DNA from: Favolaschia claudopus
Taxonomy: Eukaryota > Basidiomycota > Agaricomycetes > Agaricales > Mycenaceae
Direction: 5' to 3'
Length of the DNA: 64,000 nt
NCBI GenBank assembly: GCA_037176885.1
Contig: JAWWNJ010000016.1
Span: 62,001 to 126,000, forward strand
Part shown: positions 33,940-44,384 of the stretch, piece after piece
Numbering within the stretch: the first letter of the stretch is position 1
Layout: each line of letters starts with the position of its first letter
The notes under the pieces: model-generated
Told to the model about the DNA's origin: nothing
What the model saw: the letters and a program-made list of their open reading frames with translations, nothing else
Database searches by the model: none
Program-made: the position numbers and the translations under genes

Positions 33940-35809
33940 TCAAAAATGCTTTGAGCACTCAACAATTCCGAAGAGGAGCCCAACTGATGCGCACAATACG
34001 AGGTGCGACAGTCCTGACAATTGAGAAACGCCAGCACTAAATGGCACGTATGCCGGGCTGGATGGCTGGGGGATCCCGTTGGATGATCCACCCGTTCCAC
34101 CCCCAGTGAAGTTAGCACCAGCAGGCTGAGTTACAAGCAAAATGTATCAGCACTTTCACGAGACTTGGAGTCGTAATACTCACCCCGATAGGTCGAGAGA
34201 TGTCTGTAAAGGCGCAACTATCCGAAGCGCAGAGGCATTTGTTGCCGATTGGATCCCAGAAGGCGGTAGAACAGTTGGCAGGTACTTTGATTTCAATAAT
34301 GTATTTCAGGTCCAGATACTCTAGAAGCGTGGTAGATACACTCACATCGGAAGCGTGGTTGCAAGCCGTCCGGTACCTGCTGTGCAGGGTTTGGATTCGA
34401 CAGCGTTGGTTCTACTTCTGGGCAGCCATACTCGAAGTCATTGAGTGGTTGAGAACACAGACTGACAGAGAATTGGCTTACGCAAGTAGAGAATGAAAAA
34501 TCGGGAAACGTGCAGTGAGAAAGAAGACCGTTCTCATTGTTTGGGATGCCATTGCAAATCTTTGCCGACGCGTCGATTTGAGGTGGTGTACATTTCAAGG
34601 CGTCGACATTATTTAGTTGCGAGACGGGTACAGGATTCTTTACCCATGCGAGGAGTTGCTCGTTAGATACGATCCACACTTTAGAACCCCATCAACTCGG
34701 TTTCTGGCAGCCAAACACGAAACGCACCGTTTTGCTGCGCTGTAGCCCAGTCGAGGAATTGGTTGATCATGTCTATTGTTGACTTCGAAGCGTTTACGCC
34801 TGGGTAGGTCGTCGACAGGTGGATAGGATGAGTGTACAACCCAATCGGCTGGCGGTTGCCGTTGTAGTGAGCCGTGAATGTGTCCTTCATGTACGTGAGG
34901 GTCGCCGCATCGTCGGGTTTCGAGCCGCCGTTAGGCGCGTCGAGCCAGGGGTCCATAAGATGCGGTCCCGCGACACCCAGCTCATCAAAGAACGCGTACA
35001 TGGGAATCTCCCAGAAACCGGGTAGGACGGGCTGGCCCTTACACGAGCCTTCCACCTCTAAGCAGTCATTCGCCATGCCGTAGTCGAGTGTGTACGGCCA
35101 GAAGGCGTCGGTTCCTGGGTCCGTGACAGGGATAGACGAGGTAGCGCTGGAGTCGTAAGTGAACTGGGCGGCGTAAAGGCGTTTGAGAGTATTAACGCTG
35201 TAGTTCAAGAATGGAGCGCGGAATCCTTGGAGAGACGACTGGGAAATTCCAGCCAGAGCGTTGAGTGCAACTGCATTCCCGTTGATTTCGTCCACTGATG
35301 GATCGCCGACGTGGGTCATGGTGTGGTCTGCGATTTCGTTGCCAGCCATGAACCAGTCTGCGCAATGAGCTCAATGAAAGATACTTAAATATATCCGTGG
35401 ACGTACCAGTAACAAGAGTGTAGTTCGTATACATGAGCGAGGTGAAGTAAGTCATCTTCGGAACGCAGCCGTTCGGGTTTTTACGCTGAGCAAGGAATTG
35501 ATTCACGGAATCGAGGGTGTACGACTGGACGGCGTCGTCGGCGGTAAAGACAATGAACATCGGCACATCTGACTGTGGAAAGAAATTATGAGCAGTCAGA
35601 GGTGGAGGGTGTGTCAATGAAATGCTCACAGGCTTCAGTCCACCCGGTGGGCTTGTGCTGGCGCAATTACAGGTCGGAAGCTTGCATTTGGATGCATCAC
35701 AAGAGTACCCGGCGGCGTCTGAACTTGTTGTGGGCCCAGTTATACCACCATCATCACTGGCAACAGCTAGCAGATGCGTCAAGAAACCAAGCAAAAAGTA
35801 GGACAGCAT
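33940..35809 (-). CDS. Chitin deacetylase-like polysaccharide deacetylase, secreted, probably GPI-anchored
   Basis: NodB-type (CE4) enzyme predicted to convert cell-wall chitin to chitosan. Seven exons: 35809-35630, 35572-35407, 35357-34728, 34678-34482, 34430-34346, 34284-34184 and 34125-33940, total 1545 nt (514 aa). A signal peptide (MLSYFLLGFLTHLLAVAS) precedes a short Cys-rich segment (CDASKCKLPTCNC). Catalytic motifs: VFTADDAVQ (motif 1, metal-binding Asp), EIADHTMTHVGD (motif 2, H-x3-H), FRAPFLNYS (motif 3) and IGLYTHPIHL (late His motif). The intron 34727-34679 is needed; reading through it gives a false stop. The C-terminal extension has further Cys pairs, then a Gly/Ser/Pro-rich stretch and a hydrophobic tail (LVLCASVGLLFGIV) typical of GPI attachment. 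It is the only intact gene found between the NLR loci. Confidence 0.92.
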
Positions 35810-38652
35810 GATCCGGAGCTTCCAGGAGGCTTTCGAACGAATTAAAGAACAGAGGATGGGCAGGAGGCAAGAGGCAAGAGCGAGAAGAACTTTGAAGCGG
35901 CTTGTTGTCTCCGTACAACTGATGTTCTCGTGAATTTTGTGCGGCCAATACCTTGCTCCGGAACCAGAGTCAGACGATCTTAGATCCCGAGACCGACTGG
36001 CCGATAATGTCTGGTTTCGACTTCAACGTTGTGATTCTAGTCACAACTGCGCCCGCTGGATATCTGGACAATGCGACTTATCAACGTTCATGCCACTCAG
36101 AGAACCCCCCTGTGGCCTTGACGAATCGTGAGTCGTGAGTTGTCAAATGAGGACAGCGAGCTCGTTGTGTTTCGTGACGTCGTGGCGTAGTTCCACCGAC
36201 CTGAGCAAGCGCATCAGCGACACATTTCACGAAGGTGAAAAGCACAGTGTGAATGAGTTTGTGAGACTATGTAGTCACAAGCATGAGATACCCCACAGAA
36301 GCGGAAGCCGCTGGTACTGCACCGAAAAGATCAAGTGGGCGGTGCGAGCAAAAAATGAGGTACGGGCGGACGAGACGCGGCTGAGCCAGAGAAAAGAAGA
36401 CAAAAGAGCTGATAACAAGTTAAGACCAGCGAGAAGACCGTGGATCGTCACCAACAAAAAAAAAGAGCAGCAAAGCGTTAGCTAGCAGGTGATCTCGCCG
36501 CAGGATCATTGGCCTGAACGGGAGCTCTATAATCAATAGATCCATTAATGGACCTGCTGCTCGACACTGAAGCCTCAGAAGCAACAGGTTTACGATCTCG
36601 GCACCACGAAGACCAGCTGCTGGAGTTCATATGCGAATTCAGAGGGGGCAACGTCCGGGTAACCCGTGAGAGGACATAGGGTCTATCAAGACTTCGAGTA
36701 AAGATTGTAGGTGACTGTACGGTGGAGGTACTGTAGTCCCGGAATAAACTGGAGCTCTGCAGGTCGACAAATGTGGGGAGTAGGCGGTTCAGGTTCGCGA
36801 TAACCGTCACGGTGCGCCTAGAACTTGAACTGATGCCCACCAGACGAATTGCCACAGGAACGAGTAGAAAGAGGACGCAGGACTTTCATGAGATTGAGGA
36901 GAACGAGTTCGAGATTTTGAATGTGGGGCGGCTGCTAAGACTTCAGGATATCCATGCTGACACCGGCAACCAGTTTTCGCCGGAGATACGCTCGCTGTTG
37001 CCCTCGACGTCGAGTTCATCGTTGTGGAGAACAAGTGAAGGAGCACAGCCACACATCAACTCGCCTTCACCATCGACAACGATGCCAAGTCATATCGCCA
37101 CTGTCGTGCTCTGGACTCTCCAGCCTCTCTGTAGCGTTCGCTCTCTGTCATCTGAAGATCCCGACTAGAACCTTGGCTTGCCTTTGCTTCTTTGCCGTCA
37201 GTTCGCTCAGTCTCGACCTCGCGCTTCAACGAACGACGCCCACCACCATCCTAGTTTCTTGTAAACAGCCACTGCAATACCTATGGGTCATGCCACTTGA
37301 ACTTCTCTTGCAAATCCATGCTGTCCAGCTGGCCACCCACTTTCAAATTTCTTCCGTCCTCACCTCGCTCTCCTTCTCAGTTCGGCTTCTTGCAATCCCC
37401 AAATCCTCTCAGGCTCTCTGCCACTCTTCCTCCTTTTCCAGCTGGTATTCTTGCCGCCGTAGATGCCTCTCTTTATGCTGGGTTTCACCCTCAAGACTTC
37501 AAGCTCTGGATCCTGCATGTCTCCGCACCCCGCCTTCCTACGACGATCGGGCAGTCAGCCAGACCGCACACGTTGTATCAAAATTCGATAGGACCCTCTA
37601 CCTGGTCTTCCCCTTCCTGTCGCCAAATCTCTCTCTCCGCTTGCCCTCTCTCGATCGAAGTGACCCGCTCGACCTCGGTGCTCGATGCCACTTCCGCTTT
37701 CACTTAGACTCCCTTCATATACTTAGACTACGTCAAATCTTTCTGCCGCCTGGTCCATTTTCCTCACTATACTTACACGCCCACCTCCGCCTCTGTGCTA
37801 CCCCATACTTGTCATACACCTAGACCCGGCCCCACTTTCCCCTACTCCTGCCTAATCCATTTCCATCGTCATCCTCATCGCAATTCGTCCTCCACTGAAT
37901 CTACCGAGTCTCGATTATACTTTACTTACCCGCACCGCCTCCTCGTGGCACAGAATTACCGTTACACACGTACGGCTCGCCCGTGCCTCGGGTCGAGACT
38001 GGGCAAAATAACGCGTCGTGTGGTTCGAGTCTCATGCTGAGGTGGCTTAATATTTACCAGTTCTGGGTCAGTTGGACCGGAAAAACACGTCAAAACGTAT
38101 AGAGCGTTCAGTCGCAGGCCGTCGCGTAAATCACGGTGCATAGTGCCCAGCCAGCAACCGAGTCCGCATAAATCATAGATGTCCAGAACGAATGCATGCG
38201 AAGAGAATGAGGAAGTCGATCGAGCACCTTGAAGAGGAGCGGAGGCTGAGTGCAGGGAGAGAAGCGTGGGAGTTTCGCGTCGCCCTTTGTTTTTCGTTTT
38301 GGTTGTTTGGTTTCTCTCCTCTCTTTGACCGTTGTTTCTTGGAATTCACTCTTCGAATTCTCGACCACACTGGAAACGCGACCAACAACACGGGAAACTA
38401 TGCTGTTATTTCAAGTCCTCAGGCTGCCGTGGCTAGTCTTCAGGCAATTCATACTGTCGCACCTACCAACCTTCAGGCGCCATAACATCCAAGACCTAGC
38501 CACGTCAAGCCAGAGTACTCGCTCTCCACCGGTTCCATTGAATGTTTCGTCGTATCGACATTGGACTGACGAACAAAATGAAGGCGCCGCAAGCCTATAT
38601 CAAGCTGCTCGAATCGCTTCGAATTCGCAAGTCAGGCTATGAAGACTGACAT
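35810..38652. other. 2.8-kb stretch without a supportable gene
   Basis: Left part must contain the chitin deacetylase promoter. Around 36.95-37.98 kb the plus strand is strongly pyrimidine-rich and has a 289-codon open frame of Ser/Leu/Arg composition with no domain. In another frame, fragments such as DTLAVALDVEFIVVENK end at stops, which suggests decay. Nothing else recognised. Confidence 0.45.
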
Positions 38653-38870
38653 TTGAGCTTGAGCTCATTGTGGAGAGTTGTAGAATTGCCTAGTGAAATT
38701 TGTTGTAGTGGTCAAGTCGGATGAGACTCTGGGCAGTGCACGTCGTAACCTCATTGCTTCGGTCAGGACATGTCAAATGAAGCTGGTGCGGCCCGGTCTC
38801 AAAAATACTTGCTCGACGCTGATTACAAGTTTTTTTTTTCTGTTTTGAGCAGTGAATGCAGGACGGACCA
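38653..38870 (-). pseudogene. Relic of a third NLR-like gene: 5' end and upstream region only
   Basis: Matches 26679-26850 in order and spacing: TTGAGCTTGAGCTCATTG (containing the minus-strand start MSSSS), GGAGAGTTG, CTAGTGAAATT, GTGGTCAAGTCG, GGGCAGTGCAC, a T-run and GAGCAGTGAAT. No Gly-rich exon, P-loop or TPR sequence follows on the coding side, so only the promoter and the first codons survive. It supports at least three NLR loci once present in this interval. Confidence 0.6.
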
Positions 38871-38936
38871 AGCAGATTGTCCCATTCAAACCTTTTATAC
38901 ATGCCAGCTTGACTTGAAATTTTCGACAAGTTCAAA

Positions 38937-39470
38937 CAGGTTATGGTCCCCGCCATCATGGTGCCACTGAGGAGATGTCTGCTTTCCACATGTACACCAG
39001 TTATCTTGTTTTCGCTTCGTCTGCTTTGATTTCACTTGTTTTTCCTTCAATCAACTTGGTGTTTTTCACCACTGCTCCCAGGACCTCCTCCTGCTCTATG
39101 GGCGTGGGGAATGGACCAAACAGGTTATGGACCCCGCTATGTTGGTGTCATGGAGGGAATCGTGTGCACCGGTTATCTTGTTTCGCTTCATCTGCTTCGA
39201 TTTCACTTGTTTTTTATTCGTTCAACTTGGCGTTTTTTCGGTTCCACTGCTCCCAAGACCTCCTCCTGTTGTATATGCATGGGGAAGTGACCAAACAGGT
39301 TATGGTCCCCGCTATAATGGTGCCACCGAGGGGATGTTTGCTTCCCGAGTGTGCACCGGTTATCTTGTTTTGCTTTGATTTCACTTGTTTTTTCTTCGTT
39401 CAACTTGGCGTTTTTTCAGTTCTCCTGCTCCCAAGACCTCATTCCGTTCTATGGGCATGATCAAGAATGA
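38937..39470 (+). repeat. Tandem array: three copies of ~180-bp repeat
   Basis: Copies begin at 38937, 39121 and 39296, each with CAGGTTATGG (periods 184 and 175 bp). Each contains the ordered motifs GGTGCCA or GGTGTCA, GATTTCACTTGTTTTT, CAACTTGG, CTGCTCCCA and CTATGGGC or TATATGC. Related copies stand at 20309 (one) and 43800 (3' part). No protein or RNA fold recognised. All copies share the plus orientation. Confidence 0.88.
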
Positions 39471-39707
39471 TATCATACAACCAACTACTAGTAACTATGC
39501 TCCACTGTCAATTGCTACCTGTGGTTTGCACACTGACCAGTTTCTTAGGATCATTAGGATCTATCTCCACTGCACCTGTTCGCTACATTTGACTCCGAAA
39601 AAATTTCACTCACCACTTGTTCACTGAATTTAAGACCTTTGTTCAAATGCATTGTGATACAACCAACAAGGAATCCACCCAAGAATCAATAGGTGACAGG
39701 GACAGGT

Positions 39708-39780
39708 AGACTCGTCACCAGTCCACGTCAGACGTGTTCGCAACATTTGTCGGCCTCACATAGCAGACTGGTGATGAGTC
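39708..39780. repeat. Imperfect inverted repeat (16-bp arms)
   Basis: AGACTCGTCACCAGTC at 39708-39723 and GACTGGTGATGAGTCT at 39765-39780 are complementary at 15 of 16 positions, separated by about 41 bp. It could form a hairpin or be a small element tip pair; there is no T-run after it to suggest a terminator. Confidence 0.6.
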
Positions 39781-39857
39781 TATCTTTCAGACCTGGTCCC
39801 TTGGTTGGTACCAGAAATAGGATTAGGTGTTGTTCTTCAAGGTGGGTCTGATATCCA

Positions 39858-39918
39858 AGAAGCCATTAGGGGAAATCAAAGATGATTCCCCTCAGGTACC
39901 AGGTGTGATACCAATGAA
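39858..39918 (+). repeat. Repeat shared with 3' flank of first NLR locus
   Basis: CCAAGAAGCCATTAGGGGAA, then ATCAAAGATGATTCCCCTC and GTGTGATAC; counterpart at 22423-22485. It marks duplicated flanking DNA of the NLR genes. Confidence 0.6.
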
Positions 39919-40825
39919 GTCATTAGCCACGAGTATCTTGCATACAGTCGTAAACTAGGAAGCACAACATTACGTAGAAGAGCAACACGCGAATTTGGCC
40001 CTAATAACCATTCTCCAGCAGGAAATCAGGCACTTCCTACCATTTGCAAGGTCGCTGAATTCGATGGAACGGTTTTTGGAACATGGAAATCCCCCGTTTA
40101 GCTTGTATGCCCGCGATTGCTCAGAAATTGCCAAATCTGGGAGGAAATTTGATGTTCTCTGCTTTTTTTTGGAGATTTCCATGGGACTGCTTGTGCTCAA
40201 ATAGTCTTTGAAAGTTAAATCGGCATCCCCAAAAAATTTGGACCGATTTGGTTTCTAACGAACTCAAACGAGCTGATCTTTCGCGGAATTTTGACCTGTA
40301 AGGCTCAGCCGGGAATTTTGCCGTTTGATCCACCTACTTCTGAGTGCTTCCCAGCAGGTGAAATTCATTGTATGATATCTTCGGCACCCCAATTCACCTA
40401 TATTGTGCTGTCCCAACCTGTAGGAAAGGCTTCAGGGTTTGTTTGTCTGTGTTGCGCTTCTACGTTAATCGGCCAAATTCGGTGATGCCGAACTTTGGAC
40501 CTCAATCTCACTCAAAACAGCTTCATTCATGGCAAACTTTTTGCTGAATCCATAGAACACATACAGGGAGAGTGCTCGTTTAAAAAATTCCGGGTATATA
40601 GCACAATTGCTTGGAATAATTTGCCGAGAATGCTAATTGTTGCGCTTCCTAGTTTACGACTGTACTTATTTATACTGCACTCCCAATGTAAATTTGTTAC
40701 ACACATCACTCTTATTAGGGGAATCGAATTCAACTTAATTGTGTATAGTGTATTTGGATGTACATGGGTATATACAGATGAGCTGGGAATCAGGAGGAAA
40801 CAGGAATTTTTCATAGAGTAAGCTT

Positions 40826-43396
40826 CTATTGTGATTTAGGGAGTCTCAATGTTTTCTTAAGTAAATTAATAGCTTTTGTCCTGGTTTTCTGTCTCAATGG
40901 ATGTGCATCTGTAGTAGTGGGGAGAGGTGCAGATGACACTGGATGAGCAATAACAGAAGAGGAGCCTGCTGATAGCGCTACAGGTCGCTGTAGTGGGTGG
41001 AATTTTTCCTGATGATTGGCCATGCTGGTCAGAGTGTCAGGATGCTCCTTGCCCAGCACCCGCTTCCTTGCTTCCAAAACTGCGACCTGAAGCTCTTCTG
41101 CCTCGTTCAATTTGCCCTGTTTCCGGTAAGTAGACACAAGATTGGCCATGCTGGTCAGTGTGTCAGGATGCTCCTTGCCCAGCATCCGCTTTCTTGCTGC
41201 TAAAACTGCAACCTCAAGCTCTTCTGCTTCGCTCAATCTGCCCTGGACATGATAAGTAGATGCAAGGTTGGCCATGCCAAACAGGGTGTCAGGATGCTCC
41301 TTGCCCAGCACCCGCTTTCTTGCTTCCAAAACTGTGACCTCGAGCTCTTCTGCCTCACTCCATCGGCCCTGGTTACAGTAAGTTGATGCAAGGCTGGCCA
41401 TGCTGGTCAGAGTGTCAGGATGCTCCTTGCCCAGCATCTGCTTTCTGCCTTCCAAAACCACAACCCCAAGCTCTTCTGCCTTGTTCAATTTGCCCTGTTT
41501 CCGGTAAGTAGACGCAAGATTGGCCATGCTGGTCAGTATGACAGGATGCTCCTTGCCCAGCACCCGCTTTCTTGCTTCCAAAACTGTGACCTCGAGCTCT
41601 TCTGCCTCGCCCCATTGGCCCTGGTCCCGGTAAGTAGCTGCAAGGTTGGCCATGCTGCTCAGTGTGTCAGGATGCTCCTTGCCCAGCAGCTGTTTGCTGG
41701 CCTCCAGAGCTGCTACCTGAAGTTGTTCTGCATATTGATAATAGCCGTGCTTAGCTAGTACCCATGCTATCCAAACTGCAACACCCTTGTCTATGCTATG
41801 CAGAAATGGTTCAACATCCTGCATAATGTGATGCAAAATCTCGAATCGATATTTATAGTCCTCTATTTCAAATTTCCACGGCACAGATAAACCAAGTATG
41901 GCAAGAACACACTGTTTCATATTTGTCCTTGAGATTGACAAGGCACTCCAATGCTGAACCAAGGGATGGACATTATATGAATCGTCTGACTGATTCTGCT
42001 CCATCAGTGAATATGACTGCAGCTCTCTGGTCACTTCGCTGAATATCAAGGAATCCCAGTCTTTGTTTCTTCCTCCAATTTGAGTGAGGAGTTCTCTGAC
42101 TACTTCCTGCAAATCTGAGTCTTGTAGTTTTTTCTTGGATGATATAGCCCTCTTAAAGATTTCTTCCCTTATGTTTTGATGATGCAATTGTGAGCAGATC
42201 TGTAAAAGTGTTTGTGCAGGCAAACTAAGCTTCTTGAAGCTCAGATCCCAAGTTGCATATACTGCTAAAGCATACTGGCTTTGACCTTGAATGCCGCTTT
42301 GTGCCAAAAGCTTGTCTCGAGATGATTTATAGACTTTCAGATAGCTGGTCAGTTTGCTGCATGTATAAATGTATCCACCAGCTTGGGCAACAGCAAGAGC
42401 AAAGCAGTGAAGTTCCTGGATTGTATCACTAACATGAACTCGTTTATCAAAAAACCCTGCTGACCTTTACAATAGCTGTAGCTAGCTCTTCTTTGTTAGG
42501 AGCCTGGGCTTTGGTACCAACCAGCTTCAATAGCAAGTTCTTTGCGTCCTTGACATCCAGGTCTGAAACTCTGAAAACTTGTCCATTCAGACAGAGTTCT
42601 GCATGCTGACAGACTTCAGGATTCCGAGTTGTGATCAAGATATTGCCAAATGAGCAAGGAGGGAAGAATTTCCCAATGTCCAATTTGGGATCATCAGCAT
42701 TATCAAATAGAAGGAGCCATTCACTTTGCTGGCTTGCAAGCCATTGCAAACCTTGGTGTGCAGTATCTTCAGATCCCATAGGTGCAAGTAGCTTTAGGTC
42801 TGTTTCTGCTGTTTGTTCACTTGTGGCATCAAGGAAGAAAATATCAGAAAAGCTTTGGACAACATAAGTAATCATTTGTGCAATTTCGAACTGTTGACAC
42901 ACCGCTTGTTGGCTTGTGCCTCCTGCACAAATTTTAGAGCAAGCTGGCTTTTTCCTGAGCCACCAAGGCCATACAAGACAAAAATATGTCTGGAGCCTTG
43001 ATTTTGACCAAAAAATTGATGCATCTGTTCAAGGATATCTCGTCTACCTGTATAAGACACTACTGGTGGAGGACAAGGTTTCTTGTTCTTGGTCTTCACT
43101 GAATCCTTGAATTCAACCGGAAGGGCTATTGCAGGTATCATGAGCACTGTCTCTCTAGCCAAATGAGACAACCAACATACCACTATGAAAATTTATGTTG
43201 TTGGATGTAGATGTAAAAGTAACTTGGGGACCTTGTCCCAAACCACCGAATCCACCTTGATTTGTCCCCGCCCCACCTGCACCTCCAGTACCACCTATAG
43301 TGTGCATCTCACACTCAGGTAAGGAAAGATCACAACATAAGGATCCATACCAGAGATTGCTATTGTATTCTGAGTTGTTTGAGAGGTTGAGCCCAT
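40826..43396 (-). CDS. NLR-like receptor (Gly-rich leader / NB-ARC / winged helix / TPR), intact paralogue
   Basis: Predicted cytosolic STAND ATPase sensor; fungal relatives act in non-self recognition, but its own role is unknown. Exons: 43396-43351, 43294-43181, 43125-42903, 42852-42465 and 42415-40826, total 2361 nt (786 aa), with intron positions matching the interrupted paralogue. Order: short Ser/Thr-rich start (MGSTSQTTQNT), Gly-rich leader (residues ~16-37), KKPCPPPVVSYTG, P-loop YGLGGSGKSQLALKF, Walker B EWLLLFDNADD, NILITTRNPE, DAKNLLLKLVGTKA, ELHCFALAVAQAGGYIYT, and winged-helix ATWDLSFKKLSLPAQTLL. Five full TPR units plus one partial follow, of 42 aa each, with LGKEHPDTLTSMANLA as repeat core. 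The tail is unrelated and basic (ends KKTLRLPKSQ). No effector domain recognised upstream. Six fewer TPR units than the paralogue. No premature stop. Confidence 0.9.
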
Positions 43397-43799
43397 CCTG
43401 AAAGTGGCTGCAAATTTGTGTCCTTGTCGTCAAGGTGTGAGAGTTGTTGCCTCATGTTCACACGTCAAAGCTGTGGCACCAAAAATACAATGCTTAGATA
43501 ATACTCATTGTCTGGCGGAAAGAGGTGATCCAATAAGTAGAATAGCCAGCGTCCAGATGACATATGTACATGAAGGGTCAGGTCATATTCTAGTGGTGAT
43601 TCTCATTTGCACCTTGCACCCTAGATGGAGAGTGTGGTGAGCCTAAAGAATGGAAGCAGTTGATGAGTAGTTCAATTCAGTCTTCGACGAATACCGCGAC
43701 CATTTGGGCTGCGGCAGAAAATAGAGAGCAGGGATACCGTATTGACATTGACAAGATATTTGTTTTGTTTTCAGTTTTATGAGAGCGTTGGTGAGTGGA
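43397..43799. other. Upstream region of intact NLR-like gene
   Basis: About 400 bp that must hold the NLR promoter. It is not alignable by eye to the upstream region of the other NLR gene (26695-26850) beyond short words, so the two paralogues have different promoters. Confidence 0.4.
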
Positions 43800-43856
43800 T
43801 TTTCATTCTACTGCTTCCAGGACCTCCTCCTGCTCTATGGGCATGGGAAAGAGCCC
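43800..43856 (+). repeat. 3' part of ~180-bp repeat next to tRNA-like gene
   Basis: CTACTGCTTCCAGGACCTCC, then TCCTGCTCTATGGGCATGGG, matches the ends of the tandem units at 38937-39470. It ends a few bases before the tRNA-like sequence at 43864, so the repeat family may use, or be derived from, DNA flanking tRNA genes. Confidence 0.7.
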
Positions 43857-43863
43857 AAAAAAC

Positions 43864-43945
43864 TCCCGCTTGGCTCAGGGGTAGAGCGTGTCACTAGTAT
43901 ATTCTGGGTATGACAAGGTCAGTCGTTCAAATCGGCTAGCGGGAA
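43864..43945 (+). tRNA. tRNA-Thr(AGT)-like gene with 10-nt intron
   Basis: The cloverleaf can be folded by eye. Acceptor stem TCCCGCT / AGCGGGA (7 bp). D-arm GCTC-AGGGGTA-GAGC with A-box TGGCTCAGGGGT. Anticodon stem TGTCA / TGACA. T-arm AGTCG-TTCAAAT-CGGCT with B-box. The anticodon loop is 17 nt; removing a 10-nt intron after position 37 leaves CTAGTAA, a normal loop with anticodon AGT (Thr). Discriminator base A. A run of seven T at 43962-43968 would end Pol III transcription. The U1:A72 pair is unusual for a Thr tRNA, and it sits beside a repeat fragment, so a tRNA pseudogene or tRNA-derived SINE head is the alternative. Confidence 0.7.
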
Positions 43946-43961
43946 ATAGTGGAAGAATCCC

Positions 43962-43968
43962 TTTTTTT
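43962..43968 (+). terminator. Pol III terminator (T7) of tRNA-like gene
   Basis: Seven consecutive T about 17 bp after the tRNA-like sequence; this is the usual RNA polymerase III stop signal. Confidence 0.6.
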
Positions 43969-44384
43969 ATCATTTGGCCAGATTTTCGTCCTGTGCCCCA
44001 GAACCTAGCATATTCTTTCGTTCAACCGCATTTCCAAAGTGCTGTGATTTACTTGTACGTAGCCAGCAGCGGGACTACCTGTGATAACATCTTAACCGGT
44101 ACCGTACTACTTATGCTGCGTGCGCAAGTTTGAAGTCCATTCACACCGATGTCCAACAAACTTTGACAAAACCCTTCCAGATCGTCTCGATTGTCTACAC
44201 ACGAGAGCTCAGAGCACAAGAACTCCAGCACCAATGGGCCGCTCCGTACCTGCAATACCCAAATTGGATATTAGGCCAGGGCCCTCGCCAATCAACTTGT
44301 CAATCGCATTTCTCCTCCACGCAACATGTCACCTAACGTCCTGCTCATCCCCACCATCATTGCCGGCTGAAGAATCGACCAACG

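Larger units (their letters stand above)
39471..40825. other. Second NLR downstream region, no gene
   Basis: About 1.35 kb downstream of the intact NLR gene. It includes an inverted repeat at 39708-39780 and the 3'-flank repeat at 39858-39918. Short open frames on both strands lack support. Confidence 0.45.

Noticed and set aside
34681..34727. Apparent stop (ELMGF-stop) inside the chitin deacetylase
   Set aside because: It lies in a 49-nt GT-AG intron (GTGCGT...AAAG); splicing joins AQQN to VWIVSNEQ in frame, so no pseudogene.
37000..37823. 289-codon plus-strand frame
   Set aside because: Ser/Leu/Arg composition follows from a pyrimidine-rich strand; no start context, domain or splice structure supports it.
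38010..38045. Possible tRNA B-box (GGTTCGAGTCTC)
   Set aside because: No matching T-stem, D-arm or acceptor stem could be folded around it.
22817..43900. CRISPR array or prophage in the repeat-rich region
   Set aside because: This is eukaryotic DNA with spliceosomal introns; the repeats are 126-bp coding TPR units or 180-bp tandem units without spacers.
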